A DNA stretch of 64,000 nucleotides. Origin: CBDCWT01 sp965223305. Its GTDB lineage: Bacteria; Planctomycetota; Planctomycetia; Pirellulales; Pirellulaceae. This document shows, in pieces, positions 56,484 to 64,000 of the stretch (within the stretch, counting starts at the first letter, position 1; every line of letters begins with the position of its first letter). The notes beneath the pieces were generated by a model. The model saw nothing but the letters and a program-made list of their open reading frames with translations, was not told the origin of the DNA and made no database searches. Both the position numbers and the translations under genes were made by a program. Location: contig CBDCWT010000086.1 of the NCBI GenBank assembly GCA_965223305.1, positions 62,001 through 126,000 on the forward strand, in the 5' to 3' direction.

Positions 56484-57050
56484 TTATTCCTTGTCAGGAT
56501 CTTCAGCGCCTTCGCTGGTGGAGTCGTCATCCTTCTCAGGAGCGCGCTTCTCAGGATCCTCGGCGCCTTCGCTGGTGTGCTCATGCTTAGCCTTGGCGAC
56601 TTTGAACGACGCCTTCTTGAAGGCCTTATCACCAAACAGCGTCTTCAACGCGTCGTCGCCCTTGAGCTTCTTGGCGTTGCCTTGGCAGTTCTCGCAGCAG
56701 AAGGCAATCTTAGCACCGGCAACTTCGATGGCTGTCTCCGCCTTGCATTTCCCACCGGAGAACGGGCACTTCGACTGCTTCGCCTGGCCGGTGGCGACGA
56801 GCTGGTGATTGCCCTTAGCGGCAACGAGCTCGTCTTTGGCTTTGATTTTCTTGGTGAATGCCTTGGGGCAGTTGTCGCAGCAGAAAAAGACCTTTCCGCC
56901 TTTGTACGCAACGAACTTGGTAGCTTTGGCGGCACCCTTGGGGTTCATCGCACACTTGATCTTGTCCAACTTGATCTCTTCAGCGGCGTAGACCGTCAAT
57001 GCCAGCACGGCAACCGACGTTGTCGCCAGGAGCAACGATCGCAGTTTCAT
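56484..57050 (-). CDS. Secreted protein with two YHS/TRASH-like cysteine domains
   Basis: A 188-residue protein with a signal peptide (LLLATTSVAVLALTVYA). Two similar domains follow. The first (about 28-85) has KCAMNPKG and VFFCCDNCPKAF; the second (about 92-150) has KCPFSGGKC and IAFCCENCQGNAKK. This spacing matches YHS/TRASH domains, which bind heavy metals. The tail repeats SEGAEDPEK and SEGAEDPDK. Tandem copies and export suggest a periplasmic metal-binding role. Confidence 0.8.
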   Translation of the reverse strand: MKLRSLLLATTSVAVLALTVYAAEEIKLDKIKCAMNPKGAAKATKFVAYKGGKVFFCCDNCPKAFTKKIKAKDELVAAKGNHQLVATGQAKQSKCPFSGGKCKAETAIEVAGAKIAFCCENCQGNAKKLKGDDALKTLFGDKAFKKASFKVAKAKHEHTSEGAEDPEKRAPEKDDDSTSEGAEDPDKE

Positions 57051-57336
57051 GTTTAGTTCCTTTCCAGTTCTCAGTGACCGATATCCCGAATGTTAGAAAT
57101 CAGCGCCCTGCGACCTTCACCCGGCCTACCCACGCCGACTGGCGGTATTATCGACGTCTCGCCAAGCAAAATCAACCGGAAACAGGCCGATTTCTATCGG
57201 CCTGCCGTACCGCGCGCTACGGCCAGCGCGCATACTGTGTGACACATCACAATTCGCTCCCGGTCGTCGGCTGCTGCAGCACCACTCTTCCCCAGCGCCT
57301 GTCGGCTGAGGGGGGGCGCAGACGCAAGGTGAGGGG

Positions 57337-58287
57337 ATGATCCAACGCTATTTGCTGCTTTGGCTGCTGGCTTCGTCTTGGTTGGCCTATGTTTGGCCCG
57401 CGCTCGGCTGGGAGCGCTTCGATCCCTTTGTCCAATCTGCCCCGCTGTTGTCTGTCCTGATCGCGGCGACCATGTTCGCGATCGGTTTGATGCTTCCCCG
57501 CGACGAAGTTCAGCAGGTTCTCCGCCGCTGGCCCACCGTACTGGCCGGCTCGGCGTTGCAGTACACCGTGATGCCGCTGCTAGCCTACGCGATGGGGGTG
57601 ATGTGGGGACTGGACGGCGATGACTTGCTGGGCATTATTGTCGTTGGCTGCGTACCGGGCGCCATGGCGTCGAACGTGCTCACACTGAATGCCGGGGGCA
57701 ATACTAGCTATTCCGTCAGCCTGACGACGACTGCGACACTTTTGTCCCCGCTGGCTGTGCCGCTGGTCATGAAGCTGGCGCTGGCCACCGAACAAAGTGT
57801 CGAGCTCGATGCGGTTCGCACGAGCCGCCTGCTGCTGCTAACTGTCGTCGCGCCCGTATTGGTCGGCCATCTCATCAGCCGCTGGAATCCGGGCAGCGAA
57901 CCCACGTTTCGTCGCTGGGGATCGCGAGTCGCCAATCTAGCGATTCTCTGGATCATCGCGGTGGTGGTGGCGCTGAACCGCCAGGAGCTGGGCCAGCTGC
58001 GCGGGAAGCTCGTGTGGGCGCTGCTCTGCGTCAATCTCTGCGGCTACCTGGCGGGCTATGCGTTCGGTTGCGGCATCCGCTTGCCCGAAGCGATGCGGCG
58101 CGCTTTGACGCTCGAGATCGGCATGCAAAACGCCGGGCTGGGAGCGAGTTTGGCGACCGGTCTGTTCCCCGACCGCAGCGAGATTGCGATCGCGCCGGCG
58201 CTGTACACCTTTGGCTGTATGCTGACCGGCACCTTGTTGGCTCGGGTTTGGGCCGGTTGGTCCTGGAGTTCGACGCGATCGTCTTGA
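57337..58287 (+). CDS. Bile acid:sodium symporter (BASS/SBF) family transporter
   Basis: A ten-helix membrane transporter of 316 residues. LLSVLIAATMFAIGLML near the start, VGCVPGAMASNVLTLNAGGN in helix 4 and LEIGMQNAGLGASLA in helix 9 match the crossing helices and Na+ sites of the family. Bacterial members move organic anions such as pyruvate, pantoate or sulfonates; the substrate here is unknown. The gap before it, 57051-57336, has no recognised element. Confidence 0.88.
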   Translation: MIQRYLLLWLLASSWLAYVWPALGWERFDPFVQSAPLLSVLIAATMFAIGLMLPRDEVQQVLRRWPTVLAGSALQYTVMPLLAYAMGVMWGLDGDDLLGIIVVGCVPGAMASNVLTLNAGGNTSYSVSLTTTATLLSPLAVPLVMKLALATEQSVELDAVRTSRLLLLTVVAPVLVGHLISRWNPGSEPTFRRWGSRVANLAILWIIAVVVALNRQELGQLRGKLVWALLCVNLCGYLAGYAFGCGIRLPEAMRRALTLEIGMQNAGLGASLATGLFPDRSEIAIAPALYTFGCMLTGTLLARVWAGWSWSSTRSS

Positions 58288-58427
58288 ATCTCCTCGATTC
58301 GTCGACGCCGGGACAAGATGCGCGTGGGCTTAATCGGAGCCACAACGCAGGTTCTGATGTTGAGCTTGTAACCGCAATCGGAAGCGCGAAGCGTCAGTTT
58401 TGAAAATTGCGCCTCTGGCTCAATAGG

Positions 58428-58480
58428 AACCCGAAGCGTAAGCGAGGGAATAGCTTGCGTTGGTACAGTCCCCCTCGCTA
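58428..58480. repeat. Dispersed repeat, inverted relative of the one at 52.9 kb
   Basis: AACCCGAAGCGTAAGCGAGGG and CTTGCGTTGGTA followed by CCCCTCGCT are shared with 52861-52920 in the opposite order. The stop codon of the following minus-strand permease lies at its edge. Confidence 0.65.
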
Positions 58481-59875
58481 GTCCATCAACACCACTGATG
58501 GGTCTTGTTTTAGGGCGGCCAGGGTCGGCAAGTAACTGGCCATGGCTGCGATGATCGGCGTGCCCAGCAGTCCGCTCAACGTGGCCAGCAGCGAGGGAGT
58601 GAAGCTGCTCGAGGTAACGTCAAGCAACCGTGTTCCCAGATAGCGCGCCAACAGCAGCCCCAGCAGGGCGCCCACCGCGCCGCCAACGAGTCCCAAGACA
58701 GCTGCCTTGCCAAGGAAGAGTGCCGCGATGCTGGTGGAGCCTTTGCCCAACGCTCGTAGCAACCCGATTTCGGCACGTCGCTCGCGCACGTTCGACCATG
58801 CCAGGAGTCCGACCCAGACAGCACACACCAAGACAATCAGAGGTGTCAGAATCTGAGTCGTACCTACCAACAATCCCATGATTCGCGCGCGGTGCTGTTC
58901 CTCACGGTCGACGATCTCCTGGCGCCTCTGCCGCTCCTGCGCAGAGATTTCTTGGCGTTTCGACGAGTAAGCTTCGATTGTCTGCTGATGGTGCGCCTCG
59001 ACCAGTTTTCGCTGTTCGTCTCGGGCGATCGCCTGGAGTCGCATTTCGGTGACTTTGGTGTCGGGTAGCACCAGTTCCAGTTGAGCGGTGATCTCCTCGA
59101 CTCGCTCGACGGTCTTGCACTTGCAGCCCAGCGCGAGTATCTCGCTGATTTTCCCAGGCTTCTGCAGCACTCGCTGTGCGTCTTTGAGGTTCATACAGAC
59201 AGCGATGTCTTCCTCATTGCCGTGCAGCGGAAGGACTCGTGCGATTTCAAATGACTTGCCTCGAATCTCGACTTGCTCTCCAACGTTCCGTCCGTTCGCG
59301 GCAACGTTCCCCAAGTAGACGCTGCCCTCTGGGATTTGATATCCCATAGGAGCCTTCTTTTCGATGTGTGACTGGGTCGCTTCCGGCGCGAACCCGACGA
59401 GCAAGACGGAGCGATCTTCCCACTCGATCATCTGCTTAAGCGTGGCTACCAAATGCACGATCTTGGTAATCTCCGGACTCTCCGCGAGCCGCTGGACGTA
59501 CTCCTCAGGCATCTCGAAGGCCACAAAACCAGAATAGAGCTTGGCCAAGTCCGTGTTGCTGTGCACGATGCGGAGATTAAACCCGAGATCCCTCATGATT
59601 CGCTTGGTGCGTTTCTCCAGTTCGTTTAGATCCCGATCCGCGTCCTCCTGCATGCTCGCCAATTGAGTTTCGGTCTCAGCGTGCATGGCTTCCAAGGTCT
59701 CTTGAGTTTCTTGCTGCATGGCGCCCAACCGCTCTTGCGACTCCCGCCGGTACCCGTCCAGCAACGTGGGGCTGGCCACGAACAGAGTGGCGGCGGAAAT
59801 CAGAGCCAGCATGCTCAGCAGCACGTTCATCTTGCGATGCCAAAGTTCAGCGACCAGCAGGTTCAGAGTACTCAT
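58478..59875 (-). CDS. MacB/FtsX-type ABC permease without adjacent ATPase
   Basis: About 465 residues. The N-terminus has one helix (NVLLSMLALISAATLFVA), followed by a long periplasmic coiled coil rich in Gln, Glu and Met (QQETQETLEAMHAETETQL, about residues 50-90) and the MacB_PCD-like domain. A second coiled coil (about 325-365) leads into three C-terminal helices and the FtsX domain (RRAEIGLLRALGKG). This fits lipoprotein or peptide export and mechanotransmission permeases. The ATPase must be elsewhere. ATG 59875 follows GAGGA; the frame extends further without support. Confidence 0.82.
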   Translation of the reverse strand: MSTLNLLVAELWHRKMNVLLSMLALISAATLFVASPTLLDGYRRESQERLGAMQQETQETLEAMHAETETQLASMQEDADRDLNELEKRTKRIMRDLGFNLRIVHSNTDLAKLYSGFVAFEMPEEYVQRLAESPEITKIVHLVATLKQMIEWEDRSVLLVGFAPEATQSHIEKKAPMGYQIPEGSVYLGNVAANGRNVGEQVEIRGKSFEIARVLPLHGNEEDIAVCMNLKDAQRVLQKPGKISEILALGCKCKTVERVEEITAQLELVLPDTKVTEMRLQAIARDEQRKLVEAHHQQTIEAYSSKRQEISAQERQRRQEIVDREEQHRARIMGLLVGTTQILTPLIVLVCAVWVGLLAWSNVRERRAEIGLLRALGKGSTSIAALFLGKAAVLGLVGGAVGALLGLLLARYLGTRLLDVTSSSFTPSLLATLSGLLGTPIIAAMASYLPTLAALKQDPSVVLMD

Positions 59876-59936
59876 GGCGTTTTCCTCGGAACTGGAATTA
59901 GGAACAAGTGTGTCGGGCAGAGACCTACGGGGGTCT

Positions 59937-61295
59937 TCAATCGACCGGTGGCAAGTACCCCACATTAACATGCTCTCGCGGTTCTTCCAGCCCGAAACAG
60001 AGCAGCCACGCCATCAGGACGACGGCGGCCATGGACAAGAAAATGGCCTCGAAGCCGATGGTATCAACCAACATGCCAACGAGAGGCGAGAGCAGCATGG
60101 GCAGGGAGACGCAGAGTGCCAGTGTACTCAGGTAGCGCGGGTGGTCTGCGGGAGCGGACAGTTCTAAGGTGAAATTCTGTAGCGTTCGCAGTACGACCGG
60201 CGTGAGACCGACGAAGACAAAGACCAGTGGGAACAGTCGCCCACCCCAGGCGGGCAGCTGCCGGAGTCCAATGGCCAGCAGGGGGGCGGTGGCGATCCCC
60301 AGCAAGGCGATCAGCAGGACCTGTCTGTTTCCACGCCGGTCCGCGATCTGGCCAGCTGGCACACTGAATAGGCCGGTGCCGATGTTCTGGACCACGACCC
60401 ACAGCACAAGGTCCCCCAACTCGAGCTGCATTCCGCGGAGACCTAGGTTTTGATAGTGGGGAAACAGCATCATCGAAGATCCGAACAGGGCCGCCACGGC
60501 AGTGAGTTTGCGGAAGTTCTTGTCCTGGGTCCAAGTGTCCCATGCCCCTTGCAGGTTGCGAAGCAGTGGTTCACGTGGTTCTTCAAAGCGGTCCTCGGAT
60601 TCCACGAGCAGCAACACGGAGAGCGACGACAGGGCGAAGAGAACTCCCGAGAATCCAAAAATCAAGTCGAAGCGACCGGTGCCCTGCCTGAGCCAGGCGG
60701 GCAGTAGTATCAACGCACTCGCCACGGCGGTTACTGCGCCGATCGTATTTGATACCAGCAACAACCTGCCGCGGAGAGGGGTGGCGATCAACTTTCCTTG
60801 TAGGGTACTGAAGGCAACTTGGTTGATTCCTACGCAGACAAAGAAAGCCAAGTAGATCGTCAGGAAAGCGGCGGGCATCCAAAGGCCGAGGTTGCCCGTC
60901 TGTGTAAACAGAAGACTAAGCACCAAGAATAGGGCGGACATCAGCGCCGACGCCATGAAGAGGATGTGTTTCTTGCGCGGCGCCAACTTGATGCGGCGGG
61001 CCAGCAACACCGGAGGCAAACTGTGCCCCAACCGATTCAGGAGCGGTAACCAGCCACGGATCCAACCCGCTCCCGCGATCGAATCCAACACCGCCGGCAT
61101 CACAATGCTCTCGGTCTTGAAAATCCAGCCGGTCCGCATCAGCACCTGATGCGCGCTCAGTGCCGTGAAGTTCTGCAGCAGCGTCGGTGAGTTGGACGGA
61201 GAGTCGTTCTCGCCTGAAGTTGGCGTGTTGGATTCTGTTTCGTCTGGGCGCGGGAACGTCGCTGGTTGAAGTGGATCCGAGGCGGCGGGTGACAT
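59937..61295 (-). CDS. MFS transporter
   Basis: A 452-residue membrane protein with about twelve helices and a hydrophilic N-terminal tail of some 40 residues (RPDETESNTPTSGENDSP). In the second half AGQIADRRGNRQVLL resembles MFS motif A. The first half is diverged, with LARRIKLAPRKKH at the place of motif A. Substrate unknown. It lies 61 bp upstream of the MacB-type permease on the same strand and may share its transcript. Confidence 0.82.
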   Translation of the reverse strand: MSPAASDPLQPATFPRPDETESNTPTSGENDSPSNSPTLLQNFTALSAHQVLMRTGWIFKTESIVMPAVLDSIAGAGWIRGWLPLLNRLGHSLPPVLLARRIKLAPRKKHILFMASALMSALFLVLSLLFTQTGNLGLWMPAAFLTIYLAFFVCVGINQVAFSTLQGKLIATPLRGRLLLVSNTIGAVTAVASALILLPAWLRQGTGRFDLIFGFSGVLFALSSLSVLLLVESEDRFEEPREPLLRNLQGAWDTWTQDKNFRKLTAVAALFGSSMMLFPHYQNLGLRGMQLELGDLVLWVVVQNIGTGLFSVPAGQIADRRGNRQVLLIALLGIATAPLLAIGLRQLPAWGGRLFPLVFVFVGLTPVVLRTLQNFTLELSAPADHPRYLSTLALCVSLPMLLSPLVGMLVDTIGFEAIFLSMAAVVLMAWLLCFGLEEPREHVNVGYLPPVD

Positions 61296-61380
61296 CGTCG
61301 AAGTATAACCGCGCTGCGCAGCGCAGGCGAGACCTAGGGACGTTAAGGACCTTTCCCTGACGTCCCGCAGCTATCTGATC

Positions 61381-61516
61381 GTAGCCGAACTCGCCAGAGT
61401 CGTAGCCGAACTCGCCAGAGTCGTAGCCGAACTCGCCAGAGTTTGGTGGACTGCTGATCGTAGCCGAACTCACCAGAGTTTGGTGACTGCTGTTTTGTCC
61501 AAATTCTGGCGGCTAC
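61381..61516. repeat. Four head-to-tail GTAG hairpins and one inverted remnant
   Basis: GTAG plus CCGAACTC starts at 61381, 61402, 61423 and 61460. The first two units are cut off after 21 bases and follow each other directly; the last two are complete. A decayed inverted copy is at about 61499-61516. It fills most of the 284-bp gap between the MFS and EF-hand genes. Confidence 0.85.
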
Positions 61517-61579
61517 AAGAAATCTAACGGCGCTGGGTGAGGAGGATGAACAACCGCAACTTGTTGTCGGGCGACTCCC

Positions 61580-62254
61580 TCAAGACTGTCGAAAGGCCTG
61601 CAGCGCAACAGCCCGTTCTGGGGCGCTCAGTTTACCGTCGCCGTCAGCGTCAAATCGGTCCAGCAGCGGTTTTTGATCGACCCGATTGGGGCGCTGGGGC
61701 GGCGGCGCTCCGCGCGAGAGCTTCAAGCCTGCTAGTGCTGCCTCTCGCTCTTTAGCGTCCAAGCTGCCATTACCGTCTTTGTCCAGCCGTTTAATAAGTT
61801 CCGGTCTGCGGAACAGTCCGCCTGATCTTCTTTGCATCGCCCGCCGAGCAGCTTGCTGTTCTGCTCCGTTCAACTTGCCATCACCGTCTTTGTCGAATTG
61901 CTTGAGGAGCGCCTGCCGAACATTCGACATGTTTGTCTGCCGCTTAGCCTGTTTTGCGAGGCGCTGTCGCATCGCGGCGCGCTCCTTGTTACTGAGCTTG
62001 CCGTCACCATCCTTGTCGAATTGCTTGAGCAGCGCTGCGCGGTTGGACTTCGCGGCGGTTGCCCGGAGCCGGGCAAGGTGCGCCAGGGCCTTCTTGCGCT
62101 CGGCGGCATTAAGCCGACCGTCCCCATCGGCATCGAACTTCGGCAGCAACCGGCGTAACGCCGGTCCGTTCGGTGGCTGGTCGTCTGCGGCGTGGACAAC
62201 CACCGCGGAAAGGTAAACGGTCAAGCCGAGCAATATCGCATTCCGCATCATCAT
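61580..62254 (-). CDS. Secreted protein with five EF-hand loops
   Basis: A 224-residue protein. The signal peptide (NAILLGLTVYLSAVVVHA) is followed by five calcium loops: DADGDGRLNAAE, DKDGDGKLSNKE, DKDGDGKLNGAE, DKDGNGSLDAKE and DADGDGKLSAPE. All ligand positions are kept. The linkers are basic and Ala-rich. A calcium-binding envelope or extracellular role is likely; partners are unknown. Confidence 0.85.
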   Translation of the reverse strand: MMMRNAILLGLTVYLSAVVVHAADDQPPNGPALRRLLPKFDADGDGRLNAAERKKALAHLARLRATAAKSNRAALLKQFDKDGDGKLSNKERAAMRQRLAKQAKRQTNMSNVRQALLKQFDKDGDGKLNGAEQQAARRAMQRRSGGLFRRPELIKRLDKDGNGSLDAKEREAALAGLKLSRGAPPPQRPNRVDQKPLLDRFDADGDGKLSAPERAVALQAFRQS

Positions 62255-62377
62255 TCCCTCTCCTCAAGCTTACATCAGTAAGTCTCGCAGTCTTTGGTTT
62301 CCGAAGTAGGTCCGAAACAGACTCCTTGTTCGTAAACACCGCAACCGGCGGAAAGGTTCGAGCGGCTGCGAGAAATC

Positions 62378-62944
62378 TCAGTTTTTGCGCGGGCCTTGCT
62401 GGGCAAGAAGCAGTTCCAGATAGCTGCATCGCACGTTGTCCGAAAGACCTAGCTCGATAGCCAGCGAGGCGACCAGCTGCTGAGCCTCCGCGAGCTTGCT
62501 CTCGGTTGAAATCAACTCCAGTTCCACGAAACTGCCTACCTGAGAGACCTCGTCTAGTGAGGCCTCAACGACTCGTTGCTGCCACGGGACACTTGCCGCG
62601 GTCCGATACTTGGAGACTTCCGCAACCGGACGAAAATCGAGCTGGCTCAGTAACTCAGCGAATTCGTCCAAGTGGCTGGCGCCTTCCAGCAGTGGCAGTT
62701 CGATTTCTTGACGAGTCTTGGTTGCTGCATCCAGCCTAGGTCCTTTGTACGTGATACGATTAGTCTGCCCGTCGCGGCGCAGCCGTAGAGCCTCGTCGGT
62801 TGAGGCAAAATCACGAGAGGGGTGCGCGAAGTAACGGTCTACTTGCTGTCGTCGCGGCTGGAACTCCGCGCCCATCTCGACCAGCCTCCTGCGAATTGTA
62901 GGCAAGTCGCCGACCCGGAATTTTTGCTCGACTTCGTATCGCAT
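62378..62944 (-). CDS. cyaB: CYTH domain protein (class IV adenylate cyclase-like)
   Basis: About 188 residues forming one CYTH tunnel fold. The N-terminal EVEQKFRV is the ExExK signature, followed by ALRLRRDG, ITYKGPRL, RQEIELPL and VELELIS. Proteins of this type act as class IV adenylate cyclases or triphosphatases; the thiamine-triphosphatase alternative cannot be ruled out. ATG 62944 follows GAGGAG; the frame reaches upstream but without a better start. Confidence 0.82.
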   Translation of the reverse strand: MRYEVEQKFRVGDLPTIRRRLVEMGAEFQPRRQQVDRYFAHPSRDFASTDEALRLRRDGQTNRITYKGPRLDAATKTRQEIELPLLEGASHLDEFAELLSQLDFRPVAEVSKYRTAASVPWQQRVVEASLDEVSQVGSFVELELISTESKLAEAQQLVASLAIELGLSDNVRCSYLELLLAQQGPRKN

Positions 62945-63084
62945 GTTCTCCTCATTTTGATCGGCGGGACGATGGCTCTTCAAGGCCAGCAAGGTATAGA
63001 ATAACCAGGTCGCGCTAACAACGCATGCTCGTCTCCAGGTGAGTTTGAGAGTCCGCACGCGGCGCAGCGACCGAACAGTCTGCC

Positions 63085-63714
63085 ATGATCAAACAGAACT
63101 CTCCGTCGGCAAACCAGCGAGAACGTTCGTCACTTCCATGTGCGGTCGTCTGCCTGATAGCCGTGATAGGGCTCTACGCTTGGGTCCGGTTCCATGGTAT
63201 CCACCGCTCCGCCTCGGGAACGGCCCATCCCGCGGTCGGGTCGCAGCTGCAGGCACTGGAGCTGCAGCCGCTGGTCAATGTCTCCACACCGTTGTCGCTA
63301 ACAGAACTGGCGGGAAAAGTTGTGCTGGTCAACTTCTGGGGACCTTGGTGTCCGCCCTGTCGGCAGGAGATGCCTCACTTGATCGAGCTTCACCGCCGGC
63401 TGGTGACCGACGAGGATTTCCTGCTCGTGTCGGTGTCCTGCGGAGTGGGCCAAGCCTACACTGACGTCGCAGAGTTGCGGAGAGAGACGGCGGAGTTCGC
63501 CCGCCAACAGGGGATCGAGTTTCCTATCTATCACGACCCCAATGGGTACAGTCGAGCTGCGTTGACGCAGAGTGCCGGGCTGGCTGGCTTTGACGGCTAT
63601 CCTACCTCAGTTGTGCTGGATCGCGGGCAGGTGATCGGCGGGTTCTGGGCCGGGTACGGTGCGGGCATGGAGGAGGACCTGGCAGAAGTGGTTCAGCGGC
63701 TGTTGAGCAAATAG
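63085..63714 (+). CDS. TlpA-like thioredoxin-fold protein
   Basis: A membrane-anchored periplasmic thiol protein of 209 residues. The anchor is at about 18-35 (LPCAVVCLIAVIGLYAW), and the redox site WCPPC is at 88-92, preceded by VVLVNFWGP. The later GYPTSVVLDRGQ contains the cis-proline. TlpA/ResA-type proteins reduce disulfides during cytochrome c or other periplasmic protein maturation. It is divergent from the CYTH gene. Confidence 0.88.
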   Translation: MIKQNSPSANQRERSSLPCAVVCLIAVIGLYAWVRFHGIHRSASGTAHPAVGSQLQALELQPLVNVSTPLSLTELAGKVVLVNFWGPWCPPCRQEMPHLIELHRRLVTDEDFLLVSVSCGVGQAYTDVAELRRETAEFARQQGIEFPIYHDPNGYSRAALTQSAGLAGFDGYPTSVVLDRGQVIGGFWAGYGAGMEEDLAEVVQRLLSK

Positions 63715-63747
63715 CGCCAATCCGCATCTCGGACGGTGGGTCTTCTG

Positions 63748-63905
63748 GTAGCCGAATTCGCCAGAATTTGGCCCGGCCGAATTCGGTAGAAATTGGACGA
63801 GTCGGCGGTCCACCAAACACCAAACTCTGGCGAGTTCGGCTACTCCGTGCTGAGTTTGGCCAAACACTGGCGAGTTCGGCTACGCTCTGGCGAGTTCGGC
63901 TTTAA
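63748..63905. repeat. Cluster of GTAG hairpins in both orientations
   Basis: One direct hairpin lies at 63748-63771, and inverted ones at 63820-63843 and 63860-63883, followed by a shortened copy to about 63902. No gene is visible between the TlpA gene and the window end. Confidence 0.85.
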
Positions 63906-64000
63906 CGGCGTGAAGTGTCGTGGCTTTGCTGGTCAACCGGGTTCAAGTCCCCCAGCAATGCCACTGCCGCGGCGGGCGGGCAGTCTGCGCCGGTGATCGA

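Noticed and set aside
62945..63058. N-terminal extension of the CYTH protein
   Set aside because: The CYTH signature starts at the internal ATG at 62944, which has GAGGAG before it.

Overview
The window looks like chromosomal DNA of a planctomycete, probably of the Pirellulales type. This is inferred from gene content: a very long SecA with extra helical modules, a fused HyuA-HyuB protein, an ABC permease fused to GldG with a DUF4340 partner, secreted YHS, EF-hand and Tyr-rich small proteins, a Kdo transferase (Gram-negative type envelope), high G+C, and frequent GTG/TTG starts. No rRNA or intact tRNA gene, CRISPR array, prophage or complete insertion sequence was recognised.

Layout. 1-4.1 kb: 3' end of a giant low-complexity protein, then nadB. 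4.4-9.9 kb: a gliding-type ABC system (ATPase, permease-GldG fusion with two frameshifts, DUF4340 protein). 9.95-10.7 kb: tandem 304-bp repeats. 10.7-20.4 kb: DUF971 protein, MFS transporter, GC-rich palindromic repeats, 5-oxoprolinase-like protein, PQQ-propeller protein, YheT-type hydrolase next to a telomere-like tract, and a CbiX chelatase. 20.6-29.4 kb: tail-specific protease, 150-bp tandem repeats, PhnP-like hydrolase, secA, and waaA. 29.5-35.4 kb: an overlapping pair of HtrA-like genes (one catalytically normal, one degenerate), an epimerase-like protein, an MBL-fold protein, a Tyr-rich secreted protein and an M20 peptidase.

36.0-51.0 kb: a complete 14-gene nuo operon in the order A-B-C-D-E-F-G-H-I-J-K-L-M-N. 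A possible small RNA with its own terminator and a perfect CRP/FNR-type palindrome lie in front of it. nuoF and nuoG carry four single-base G/C insertions; otherwise every subunit of complex I is there. 51.0-52.9 kb: directly behind nuoN are a degenerate NtrC-like protein and a degenerate receiver-like protein. Together they look like an inactive-looking two-component pair tied to the respiratory operon.

53.2-64 kb: Mrp ATPase, a tiny lysine-rich protein, an SGNH-like protein overlapping a site-2 protease, a tandem YHS protein, a BASS transporter, a lone MacB-type permease, an MFS protein, a five-EF-hand secreted protein, a CYTH protein and a TlpA-type thioredoxin.

Scattered between genes is one dispersed repeat family with the architecture of REP elements: GTAG followed by an 8-bp hairpin. 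Two variants differ by a compensatory T-A to C-G change. They are often paired head to head as in BIMEs, or stacked head to tail. The most unusual coding observations are the four-fold repeated module in SecA, the PDZ domain inserted inside a protease-dead HtrA paralogue, and the degenerate regulator pair behind nuo.
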